Of a stretch of 25,090 bases of DNA, positions 13,090-19,855 are shown piece by piece. Positions within the stretch are counted from its first letter, which is position 1, and every line of letters begins with the position of its first letter. Location: positions 1 to 25,090 of the forward strand of contig CAZCXW010000013.1 in NCBI GenBank assembly GCA_964502785.1, read 5' to 3'. The notes beneath the pieces are model-generated. The model made no database searches and was not told the DNA's origin. It worked only from the letters and a program-made list of their open reading frames with translations. Position numbers and translations under genes: made by a program. Source of the DNA: JAGVYE01 sp964502785 (GTDB lineage: Archaea; Nanobdellota; Nanobdellia; Woesearchaeales; GW2011-AR9).

Positions 13090-15942
13090 TCAGGTTATAA
13101 CTTTTACAGCGATCTCAACTAGTTCTTCATTAATTGTTGTTTGCTTTTTTTTCAGTCCGGATGGAATTGCAAATTCGATTGTCTCGGCCTGCGCATTTTG
13201 GGCAATAACTGTTTGAAAATGATTGATGCTGCCCAGGATGGCGGCATCGGCCGTGGCGATATAAAGCGCAATTTTGTCGTTAATAGTGAGTCCCAGTTCT
13301 TTCCGATAACTGTTGATAATTCGAATGAGCGTACGGGAAATGCCTTCCTCCAAAAGTTCTGGTGTCATTTCCGTATCTAAAGCAACAGAAATTGCTTCAT
13401 CATCTTTAAATGAAATTTCTTTCACGTTCGCTTCTTCAAGAATAAGGCTTTGGTATTCTGGCTCTAATCTAACTCCCCTGATCGTAAGCATTGATAACGC
13501 TTGGCGAATGGGAATTTTTTTCTTTTCCCGCTGATCAAGAGCTTTGCTGGCAAGGTCGCGGGTAAGATCCATCATCTGATGCAGATCCTCATTTATTAAT
13601 TGCGGGTCCTCCCGCGGCCAAAGATCGAGATGGATTGATTCTTGAAGATTCGGACTTGCGCGGCGTAATAATTGGTATATTTCTTCAGCGATGAAAGGCA
13701 TAATTGGCGCTGTTATTTTAGCGACGTTGAAGAGAACATAAGCGAGGGTATGCACTGCTTTTTCCCTGACTTTTTTCTCTTCGCTTTTAAAGCGTTCACG
13801 GCTGCGGCGGATGTACCATGTTGAGAGATCATTAATAAAACTAGAAATACTGTTGCAGGCAATGATAGGGTCATAGTGTTCGAGAGCAGAAGTAACTTCG
13901 TGAATCAGCTGATTTGTTTTGCTGACAATCCAGCGGTCGAGGACATGGGATGAAGAAACGTCCGTCATATTTTTGTTATTTTCCGCAAACAGTTCATAAA
14001 AGTGGAGGATATTGCTGAGAATGACAATTACTTTTCGATAGACTTCCAGGACATTTTCTTCTTTAAAATTTAAATCTTCTGCTCTCATCAAGGACGATGA
14101 CATTAAATAAAAACGCAGTGCATCAGCCCCATATTTGTCCAGGATTTCATGCGGGTCAGGATAATTTTTCTTGGACTTTGACATCTTAGAACCATCTGCG
14201 GCCAGGATGTTTCCAGTCACTTTGATATTCCTAAAAGGCGCTTTGTCCATAAGCAGTACGCCAATGACGTGCATGTAATAAAACCAAGCCCTGACCTGGC
14301 CGATGTATTCTGAGACAAAATCGCAAGGGTAATTTTGTGTAAACCCTTCTTTGTTTTCAAATGGATAATGCTTTGCTGCGTAAGGCATAGAACTTGCTTC
14401 AACCCAGCAATCAATTACTTCGGGTATTCTTGTCATCGAACCTTTACAGGAAGGACAATGCAAATGAATTTTATCGGTTACATGTTTATGCAAATCTACT
14501 GTATCTGGTATTTTTTCGATGGCTTGCTGTTGTAATTCTTTAACGCTGCCGATAACAGAAAGAGCTTTACACTTTTCATTTTCACATTTCCAGACAGGAA
14601 TGGAAGTTGCCCAGTAACGATTTCTGGAGATGCTCCAATCTGGCGCTGTTTCTAAAATATCCTGAAATCGTCCATGTTTCAAATGATCTGGATGCCAATG
14701 GATGTCTTCATTTCGTTCCATTAATTTTGATTTTATCTTTTGGATATCGATAAACCATGAATCAACAGCATTGTAAAAGAGAGGTGTTTCACAACGATAA
14801 CAGAAAGGATAAGGGTGCGTATAATCTTTGGCTTCATAGAGAAGATTTCTCTCTTCTAAATCTTCTAAGATGTGCTTATCCGCTTTCTTAAACCAGACAT
14901 TCAGCCATTTCTCCGGGCCAGCAATAAGTTTTCCGTGTTTTCCAATATGCTGTATGAGAGGAAGGTTGTATTTTTTGATCATCACATAATCAAATTCCCC
15001 ATACGCCGCCATGTGGACGAGACCAGTTCCTTCTTCCGCAGAAACATCACTGCCCCCGTTGATAATGTAATGGCCTTTTTTTTCTGAAGGCACGTTGTAT
15101 AATGGTTCGTATTCTTTCTGAAGAAGCGCTTTTCCTTTAAATTCATTGATGATCGTATATGCACCTTTGATTTCTTGCAGCCTGTCCTTGGCAAGGATAT
15201 ACATTTCTTTTCCTTGTTTTATTTTGACGTATGTCAGTTGTTCATTCACAGCAATAGCCACATTGCCTATCAGCGTCCAGGGAGTTGTCGTCCAGGCGAG
15301 AAGATACGTATCAGCTTCTTGTTTCAGTTTAAATTTGGCTGTCGCTGTTTTTTCCGTAACGGTTTTGTAACTGTTATCCATAGAAATTTCAGCATTGGCG
15401 AGAGGAGTTTCACAGTGCGGGCAGAACAGCAGAATTTTTTTTCCTTCGTAAATAAAGCCGCGCTGCCATAATGTCTTAAAAATAAACCATACTGTTTCCA
15501 TATATGTATTATCCATGGTTTTATAGGAATTATCAAATTCCATCCAGATGCCGATCCTGTCAACTGTTTTCTTCCATTCCTTAGCAAAAAAAAGAACTTT
15601 CGAGCGGCAGAATTCGTTAAACTTGTCCACGCCCATCGTTTCAATTTCTTTTTTTTCTTTGATGGCTAATTCTTTCTCGGCAATGTTTTCAATAGGAAGC
15701 CCATGACAGTCCCATCCCCAACGGCGTTCGGAACGATACCCGCGCATCGTCCAAAAGCGCGGAAAAAGAGCCTTGCAGGTTAATCCTTGGATATGTCCAT
15801 AATGCGGCAAGCCTGTGGCAAACGGCGGGCCGTCATAAAAAATAAATGTTTTATCTTTCGGCCGTTGTTCTACGGACTTGTTGAACGTGTTATTTTCTTT
15901 CCAGAATTGCGTAATTTTCGCTTCGGCTTCTTTACGGGTCAT
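13090..15942 (-). CDS. ileS: Isoleucyl-tRNA synthetase, archaeal/eukaryotic type
   Basis: Class Ia synthetase that charges tRNA-Ile with isoleucine and edits valine, in the cytoplasm. Motifs: PPFATGLPHYGH (HIGH motif, near residue 47), WGWDCHGLPIEN, the CP1 editing region (about 190-390, with the family's TTPWTLIGNVAIAV), FCYRCETPLFYNAVDSWFI, a Cys pair set (CENEKCKAL...HCPSCKGSM) typical of the archaeal form, KMSKSKKN near residue 586, and the C-terminal helical anticodon domain. Its 950 residues are on the short side for the archaeal form, mainly at the C-terminus. Start: TTG at 15948 or ATG at 15942. The frame is open to 16014 and reads like coding sequence (FQNLLKETLSPL) but has no ATG or GTG there. 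The gene probably shares a transcript with the gene at 16021 (72-nt gap) and is followed 4 nt later by a GNAT remnant. Confidence 0.97.
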   Translation of the reverse strand: MTRKEAEAKITQFWKENNTFNKSVEQRPKDKTFIFYDGPPFATGLPHYGHIQGLTCKALFPRFWTMRGYRSERRWGWDCHGLPIENIAEKELAIKEKKEIETMGVDKFNEFCRSKVLFFAKEWKKTVDRIGIWMEFDNSYKTMDNTYMETVWFIFKTLWQRGFIYEGKKILLFCPHCETPLANAEISMDNSYKTVTEKTATAKFKLKQEADTYLLAWTTTPWTLIGNVAIAVNEQLTYVKIKQGKEMYILAKDRLQEIKGAYTIINEFKGKALLQKEYEPLYNVPSEKKGHYIINGGSDVSAEEGTGLVHMAAYGEFDYVMIKKYNLPLIQHIGKHGKLIAGPEKWLNVWFKKADKHILEDLEERNLLYEAKDYTHPYPFCYRCETPLFYNAVDSWFIDIQKIKSKLMERNEDIHWHPDHLKHGRFQDILETAPDWSISRNRYWATSIPVWKCENEKCKALSVIGSVKELQQQAIEKIPDTVDLHKHVTDKIHLHCPSCKGSMTRIPEVIDCWVEASSMPYAAKHYPFENKEGFTQNYPCDFVSEYIGQVRAWFYYMHVIGVLLMDKAPFRNIKVTGNILAADGSKMSKSKKNYPDPHEILDKYGADALRFYLMSSSLMRAEDLNFKEENVLEVYRKVIVILSNILHFYELFAENNKNMTDVSSSHVLDRWIVSKTNQLIHEVTSALEHYDPIIACNSISSFINDLSTWYIRRSRERFKSEEKKVREKAVHTLAYVLFNVAKITAPIMPFIAEEIYQLLRRASPNLQESIHLDLWPREDPQLINEDLHQMMDLTRDLASKALDQREKKKIPIRQALSMLTIRGVRLEPEYQSLILEEANVKEISFKDDEAISVALDTEMTPELLEEGISRTLIRIINSYRKELGLTINDKIALYIATADAAILGSINHFQTVIAQNAQAETIEFAIPSGLKKKQTTINEELVEIAVKVIT

Positions 15943-16020
15943 GGTCAATGGAGAGAGCGTTTCTTTTAAAAGGTTTTGGAAGGGATTTGGGTTACCCTCG
16001 TCCCTCCCTCTTTATCCTGC

Positions 16021-16416
16021 TTACAACCCGAAAGCATATCCTTTATTTTTTGCACCCATTCTTTCAAACTCGATTTCTTGAACAAACCAGTCTTGATACT
16101 GTTGTTGTACTAACACTTTTTTAGCTGCGGAAATTAAACCCAAAACTGGTTCTGAATCTAACATTGTAAAAAAAGTAAATGGTTCTAAAACTCTCTCTAA
16201 ATTCTGCTTGCCTTGGCTACTTCTTGTCGCATGTGCCAACATGTTATCGAATCGATTGAAGCGTGCTGAAATTGTTTCTATGTCGTTTTCGTAAAATATT
16301 CCTGCTAATTCTCTAGCACATTCATACTTCTCAACTACATCTCTTACTGGTGACTGCCCACTTCCAACGCTCCAATTCCTATCAAGATGCTCCAAAAATA
16401 ATTGTGTTTTATCCAT
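16021..16416 (-). CDS. Hypothetical protein, 131 aa, upstream of ileS
   Basis: I do not recognise this protein. It is soluble and mostly helical, with an N-terminal helix (KTQLFLEHLDRNW), a Cys-containing helix (VVEKYECARELAGIFYEND), then helices rich in Phe and Met (EPFTFFTMLDSEPVLGLISAAKKVL). It ends with an aromatic-charged stretch (YQDWFVQEIEFERMGAKNK). No catalytic motif, signal peptide or membrane span is visible. The start is well supported: GGAGG lies about 9 nt before ATG 16414-16416, one of the clearest Shine-Dalgarno sites in the window. A TATA-like AAAATTATAAC (16449-16459) lies upstream. It is 72 nt upstream of ileS in the same direction and may be co-transcribed with it. Confidence 0.7.
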   Translation of the reverse strand: MDKTQLFLEHLDRNWSVGSGQSPVRDVVEKYECARELAGIFYENDIETISARFNRFDNMLAHATRSSQGKQNLERVLEPFTFFTMLDSEPVLGLISAAKKVLVQQQYQDWFVQEIEFERMGAKNKGYAFGL

Positions 16417-16735
16417 TTTGTTTTCCTCCGTTTGATATTTCTTATCGTTATAATTTTTGATATGAAGAGCAATCTCTTCATTTTTTTCATCATCAAGAAT
16501 TCCTCATCGGCTGTTCGGAAGAAATCCTCTAAACGCATCACCGTTCAGGATTCAGCAGAAAATAACCGATGGTTGGCAGAATTTGACAATGAGGGTTGCT
16601 TAAGCAGCAATAATGATACTAATAATAGAAATACATACAGTTACATCATTTTTTTTGTTCATTTTTAGTCTGATAATGTTTATTTCTTTTTAAATTTTTT
16701 GGATTTTTTTTGAAACTAGACCCTAACTATATTCT
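16417..16735. other. 319-nt gap with one terminator-like hairpin
   Basis: The gap between two minus-strand genes holds ATGAAGAG (16462-16469)/CTCTTCAT (16474-16481), an 8-bp stem with a 4-nt loop followed by seven T on the plus strand. Two overlapping ORFs (plus 16402-16668, minus 16344-16541) run through it. Their translations are low in complexity and have no family features, so I regard them as noise. On the minus strand the hairpin would lie in the 5' leader of the gene at 16416. Confidence 0.4.
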
Positions 16736-17068
16736 CTATAACTCATACGATACTCTCATCTTCCTTTCTGAGGCTGTTCCATTACTTTTTCCACTTGATA
16801 GTTTTAAAATTATTTGGCAAAGGCCATTAGCATAACCACTAACATAATCTCGATCAACAATCATTTTATCGTCCTCGATAGCTAAGCGTAGGGGAGAGCA
16901 GGGAACACGACATTTATGCAAAAATTCATCCATGGCTAACGATGGATCTGCATTTTGCCCATAACAATTTAATGAAGAAGCTATTTCGTAATGCGGGGGA
17001 AGATGTCCGATTGCTCCCGCCAATGCTACAGCCATAGCTATTTCCCGATAACCAAGTTGGTTTTTCAT
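16736..17068 (-). CDS. Hypothetical protein, 110 aa
   Basis: I do not recognise this protein. It has a small-residue helix near the N-terminus (REIAMAVALAGAIGHLPPHYEIASSL), too short and polar for a certain membrane span, then an acidic and Cys-containing middle (FLHKCRVPCSPLRLAIEDDKMIVDRDYV). The Gly/Tyr-rich YVSGYANGLCQIILKL and a polar, basic tail close it. Four Cys (positions near 35, 53, 57 and 84) could be structural or bind a metal, but no defined motif emerges. The start ATG 17066-17068 overlaps the stop of a trivial four-codon ORF and has no clear ribosome binding site. The neighbours on both sides are same-strand genes with gaps over 60 nt, so operon membership is uncertain. Confidence 0.55.
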   Translation of the reverse strand: MKNQLGYREIAMAVALAGAIGHLPPHYEIASSLNCYGQNADPSLAMDEFLHKCRVPCSPLRLAIEDDKMIVDRDYVSGYANGLCQIILKLSSGKSNGTASERKMRVSYEL

Positions 17069-17134
17069 AGCTTTTTCATCAACAAATTGAACATTAAAAA
17101 ACTAATGACATATTTGAAAGAATAATGACCTTTT

Positions 17135-17872
17135 TTATTGTTTCAGAAGAATCACGTTTCCCCTTCCTTTCTTGATTTTCTCAATCTTCCCTTGGTGTTC
17201 CAATTCGGTTAAAATCAAACTGATCTTTGCTTCTGAAAGATAAAGCATTTCTTTGCGCAGCTCTTTTTGAGAAATCCTTCCTTCGTGCTCCTGAATAATG
17301 CGCAGAGTTTTTTCAATGTGCTGAGGTTCTTTTTGCAGCTCTGCTTGATGTTGTTCAACAGTTTTATGCTGCTCTGCCTGGATTCTTTTTCTGAACAAAC
17401 GAAGCGTTCCATACTTGCGGCGGGCCAGAACGATGCGGATGATAACAATGAGAAAAATTATTCCCAGCAGAATGTAACTAATTACTTTTTTTATATTTAT
17501 TCCTTCATTAAACGCGCTTTCTTCTTCTGTCAACAATTCTTCTTCCGTTTCCTGCCAGAGCTGTTCCTCATCCTCAAAATCAGGAATGAGAAACAGGTCA
17601 ACAACAAAAACGCCTTCTTTTACAATGGTTACTTCTTCTGTAATCACAATTTCCTCCTTGCGGGCGGAAAGACGGTATTTCCCGGGAGGCATATCAAAAG
17701 AATATGTTCCTTCCTTCGCCAGCAATTTTTGAGGAGGAAGAGTATTTATTTCGATGAGCACGTCTTTTTCTGCGAGAAGATCAGAATTGTACACCGTTCC
17801 TTTAATCGTAGCCGCAAGAATAGATGGAAGCAGACAAATCAAAATTATAGTCAAAACCAACGCACTTTTCAT
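17135..17872 (-). CDS. Membrane-anchored winged-helix transcription regulator
   Basis: A 245-aa protein with a signal peptide or anchor (MKSALVLTIILICLLPSILAA). An extracellular beta-sandwich of the carboxypeptidase-regulatory type follows (about 22-95: IKGTVYNSDLLAEKDVLIEIN, GTYSFDMPPGKYRLSARKEE), then a very acidic linker (EDEEQLWQETEEELLTEEE) and one transmembrane helix (about 130-150). The cytoplasmic part is a charged helix and a C-terminal winged helix-turn-helix (about 185-245: LRIIQEHEGRISQKELRKEM, SEAKISLILTELEHQGKIEKIKKGRGN), similar to MarR-like membrane regulators (COG2512). It probably senses something outside and controls transcription at the membrane. ATG 17870-17872 is chosen over a GTG nine bases upstream, as it starts a cleaner signal sequence. 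Target genes are unknown. Confidence 0.8.
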   Translation of the reverse strand: MKSALVLTIILICLLPSILAATIKGTVYNSDLLAEKDVLIEINTLPPQKLLAKEGTYSFDMPPGKYRLSARKEEIVITEEVTIVKEGVFVVDLFLIPDFEDEEQLWQETEEELLTEEESAFNEGINIKKVISYILLGIIFLIVIIRIVLARRKYGTLRLFRKRIQAEQHKTVEQHQAELQKEPQHIEKTLRIIQEHEGRISQKELRKEMLYLSEAKISLILTELEHQGKIEKIKKGRGNVILLKQ

Positions 17873-18054
17873 ATTCTGCACTTTACTATTTAATGAACAT
17901 TACTTCTTTATATGTATTTTGCTTTATGTTCATTTTGTATTAAAAATCTAAACCTATCATTACGAATTCCAAGACGAAATATTAATAAACAAATTACAAA
18001 GACACGAAGAATAAGTTGCGGTGGTAGTACAGTGGTCAGTATGCGGCCTTGCCA

Positions 18055-18069
18055 ATAATCAACGTAAAA
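18055..18069 (+). other. Intron 1 of tRNA-Gly, 15 nt, position 37/38
   Basis: The anticodon stem acts as the outer helix. A 4-bp central helix forms between TTGC (18049-18052) and GTAA (18064-18067). The bulges are CAA (18053-18055) and AAA (18068-18070), and cleavage after the second base of each gives this intron. The inner part is only an 8-nt loop, so it is a relaxed bulge-helix-loop rather than a full BHB. Confidence 0.85.
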
Positions 18070-18090
18070 AGGCTGTGACCCGGGTTCAAA

Positions 18091-18134
18091 ATCGGTATAC
18101 CGCATGCGCACGCTGCCTGCGGTTCCAATGACTC
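18091..18134 (+). other. Intron 2 of tRNA-Gly, 44 nt, inside the T loop (59/60)
   Basis: The T stem is the outer helix. The central helix is TTCA (18085-18088)/TGAC (18129-18132), with one mismatch. Bulges AAA (18089-18091) and TCT (18133-18135) are cleaved after the second base. The inner helix is TCGG/CCAA with one mismatch, capped by ACCGCA/TGCGGT (18099-18104/18118-18123). The joined exons restore the loop TTCAAAT exactly. Confidence 0.8.
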
Positions 18135-18154
18135 TCCCGGCCACCGCATTTATT

Positions 18155-18808
18155 TTGGCATTATATGCTACAACCTCAGATTATTTAGAAACGATTGTTG
18201 ATTTTGATCAACCTATACTAGCCGTCGGTCCTGGAGTAAGTCCCAGCGTATACGATGATTGGCTGGGAATTCCGATGGATCGTTGTGTAATCTGGTTACT
18301 AGAAAAGTTATTAGCAAGACAGGGAAGCTTAGACATTTTTGATCTTCCAACGGAAAACAGGAAAGGCGGACACCACGATATAGATTATGTAAGGTCATAT
18401 CTGCATTCTATTGCTCTTCAAAATAAAATAAGAGAAGCGTCTTACCAAGTAGGTGATATCAGTTCTGATGTTCTTCCGCCTCGGCAATATAAAACTATTT
18501 GGGACCATGGAACTGTCGCTCTGTGGGATGCTGGCCACGCAGACGAAATTATAGCAAATTTCACACAGGCCATACAACCCGGAGGAAGAATTATTCTTGC
18601 CGGCTATGATCCGGATTGGAGCTGTCCAATGCAACATAACAAAAATCTAACGCTTCGAGCTATAGAAATAAAAGAAGATATGTATAAAACCGCATTGACT
18701 GCTTCTGATCTTCGATTAAACCAATGGGATTGCCAAGAAGTGTGGCAATTTGAATATCTGTTTCCTCATCGGCAATATCCATATATTGTAGAACTAACAG
18801 CCATCTGA
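18155..18808 (+). CDS. Class I SAM-dependent methyltransferase
   Basis: The protein carries the methyltransferase outline. ILAVGPGVSPSVYDDWLG is motif I (the SAM-binding GxGxG-like loop), DIFDLP is close to the acidic motif II region, and KTIWDHGTVALWDAG with DEIIANFTQAIQPGGRIILAGYDP form the substrate strand and the post-motif PGGR. A final beta hairpin follows. It would methylate an unknown substrate in the cytoplasm. The start is uncertain: the open frame reaches back to an ATG at 18104, but that lies inside the tRNA-Gly gene and encodes tRNA sequence. The first start after the tRNA is TTG at 18155, giving 217 aa; the next ATG (18275) would delete motif I. It may be co-transcribed with the tRNA and released by tRNA processing. 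Confidence 0.75.
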   Translation: MALYATTSDYLETIVDFDQPILAVGPGVSPSVYDDWLGIPMDRCVIWLLEKLLARQGSLDIFDLPTENRKGGHHDIDYVRSYLHSIALQNKIREASYQVGDISSDVLPPRQYKTIWDHGTVALWDAGHADEIIANFTQAIQPGGRIILAGYDPDWSCPMQHNKNLTLRAIEIKEDMYKTALTASDLRLNQWDCQEVWQFEYLFPHRQYPYIVELTAI

Positions 18809-18828
18809 GGAGTATATGAAATCATCAA

Positions 18829-18921
18829 TTATCTCTGAAGGATATAAAATATGGCTACCAAAATGGCAATGATGAGAATGAGAATAATCGTTAGAGATGC
18901 AGAACGCGCTTTTGAGTTCAT
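18829..18921 (-). CDS. 30-residue single-span membrane peptide
   Basis: ATG 18919-18921 to TAA 18829-18831 encodes a short basic/polar head (MNSKARSAS), then one strongly hydrophobic helix (LTIILILIIAILVAIFYIL) and a QR end. It starts 17 nt after the stop of the CDP-alcohol phosphatidyltransferase gene on the same strand, with no promoter between, so the two would form an operon. Its positive N-terminus suggests the head stays inside. It might be a small partner of the neighbouring membrane enzyme. An ORF this short can be chance, but a clean transmembrane pattern within an operon-like position supports it. Confidence 0.45.
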   Translation of the reverse strand: MNSKARSASLTIILILIIAILVAIFYILQR

Positions 18922-18938
18922 AACTTTTGGAAGGAACC

Positions 18939-19520
18939 TTACATATTAAAATCTTTCTTCTGTAAAAACCACTGCAGTTGTCTCGCTAACGAATAACCAC
19001 CAGCAACAGCAACGGATAAATACAAGATTGTGAGGAGAAATGGAGTGTATGACGTAATGCTTACAGAAAGAAATAAGCCAATGACAACATACATCCTCAT
19101 AAATAAAATGGGGGCTTGGAAACGAGAAATTGCGTAGAAAACTAAAGCGCAAGCAAAGAGAAGAGCAGTGGCGTAGGCATAGACATCAGAAAGAAAAAAA
19201 CCTATTTTGAGAATCGGGAGCACCGTAACCAAACCATCGCTTAAAATGTGATCTAAAAAAGCGCCGAGAAAAGTGGGTTTGGCAGCCCTCGCGACGACTC
19301 CATCGATCATATCAAATAATAGATGCAAGACGATGAAGAGCATAAATAAAAAAGTATTGACAAAAAGAAAATAGACGGCTAAGAGTCCGCACAGCAATGA
19401 AAGAATGGTAAGAAAATTAGCTGAAAGATGATGCTGTGACAAAAATAAACCCAAGGGTTCAAGTTTTTTACTTTTCCACTCCTGAACTTTGGCGACAAAT
19501 CTCGTGCTCAACGTCTGCAT
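18939..19520 (-). CDS. CDP-alcohol phosphatidyltransferase family membrane enzyme
   Basis: A 193-aa integral membrane protein with about six hydrophobic helices. The family transfers a phosphate-linked group from a CDP-activated lipid or alcohol to another alcohol in lipid synthesis at the membrane. The signature D-x2-D-G-x2-A-R-x7-G-x3-D is present: Asp70, Asp73, Gly74, Ala77, Arg78, Gly86, Asp90. The fourth Asp, normally four residues after Asp90, is Ser94, with Asp95 next to it, so the proton-abstracting position is shifted by one. The substrate cannot be told (archaetidyl-inositol-phosphate, -glycerol or -serine types all share this motif). A TATA box (TTTTTATATAC on the minus strand, 19541-19551) lies about 26 nt from the ATG. 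It is divergent from dph2. A 30-aa membrane peptide follows 17 nt after its stop. Confidence 0.88.
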   Translation of the reverse strand: MQTLSTRFVAKVQEWKSKKLEPLGLFLSQHHLSANFLTILSLLCGLLAVYFLFVNTFLFMLFIVLHLLFDMIDGVVARAAKPTFLGAFLDHILSDGLVTVLPILKIGFFLSDVYAYATALLFACALVFYAISRFQAPILFMRMYVVIGLFLSVSITSYTPFLLTILYLSVAVAGGYSLARQLQWFLQKKDFNM

Positions 19521-19584
19521 AGAAATCCTTATAAAGAAAGTATATAAAAATGTTACTATGTGGTGGTTTCTGGTTTAACTTAAA

Positions 19585-19854
19585 ATGACTCTCTACAATC
19601 CAGAATTGCAAAAAGCAATCAGTAAAATTAAAGAAATGAAAGCAAAAACTGTCTGCATCCAATTACCAGATGGTATGAAACCGTATGCGCAGGATATTGA
19701 AGAAAGAATAACTACAGAAACAGGAGCGCGAGTTCTCATTTGGCTGGGCAGCAATTTTGGAGCGTGCGACATTCCTTTAGGATTGAACAGAATGGGTGTA
19801 GATCTTCTCATCAGCTGGGGGCATAATAGATTCAATAAGAAGGTTGGATGGTAA
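19585..19854 (+). CDS. dph2: Diphthamide synthase Dph2, N-terminal piece (domain 1)
   Basis: This 89-aa ORF is the first third of archaeal Dph2, the iron-sulfur radical enzyme that transfers the 3-amino-3-carboxypropyl group from SAM to a histidine of elongation factor 2, the first step of diphthamide synthesis. It includes TVCIQLPDGMKPYAQDIEE, the first cluster cysteine in NFGACDIPL (Cys61), and GVDLLISWGHNRF, then ends at TAA 19852-19854 after KKVGW. The remaining two domains begin in another frame one nucleotide later. Deleting one G from 19847-19848 or nearby would fuse both into KKVDGKMEVLFLDAP, giving about 340 residues, the usual archaeal length. It may be a sequencing error, a natural break, a programmed shift, or a working two-part enzyme. 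Confidence 0.88.
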   Translation: MTLYNPELQKAISKIKEMKAKTVCIQLPDGMKPYAQDIEERITTETGARVLIWLGSNFGACDIPLGLNRMGVDLLISWGHNRFNKKVGW

Positions 19855-19855
19855 G

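Larger units (their letters stand above)
18018..18148 (+). tRNA. tRNA-Gly(GCC) with two introns
   Basis: Removing 18055-18069 and 18091-18134 leaves a canonical 72-nt tRNA. The acceptor stem is GCGGTGG/CCACCGC with A73, the D stem GTAC/GTAT, and the anticodon stem CGGCC/GGCTG with loop TTGCCAA (anticodon GCC at 18051-18053). The variable loop is TGAC and the T arm CCGGG-TTCAAAT-CCCGG. Without the second removal the T loop is 51 nt and no normal tRNA forms. CCA is not encoded. A TATA-like ATTAATAAAC lies at 17981-17990, about 33 nt upstream. I see no frame of a homing endonuclease in either intron. Confidence 0.92.

Noticed and set aside
16462..16487. Intrinsic terminator for a plus-strand transcript
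   Set aside because: No plus-strand gene lies upstream, and archaea do not generally use hairpin-T terminators; kept only as a note in the gap description.
16402..16668. Plus-strand 88-aa ORF in the 16417-16735 gap
   Set aside because: It overlaps the start of a well-supported minus-strand gene; its translation is low-complexity with no family features or ribosome binding site.
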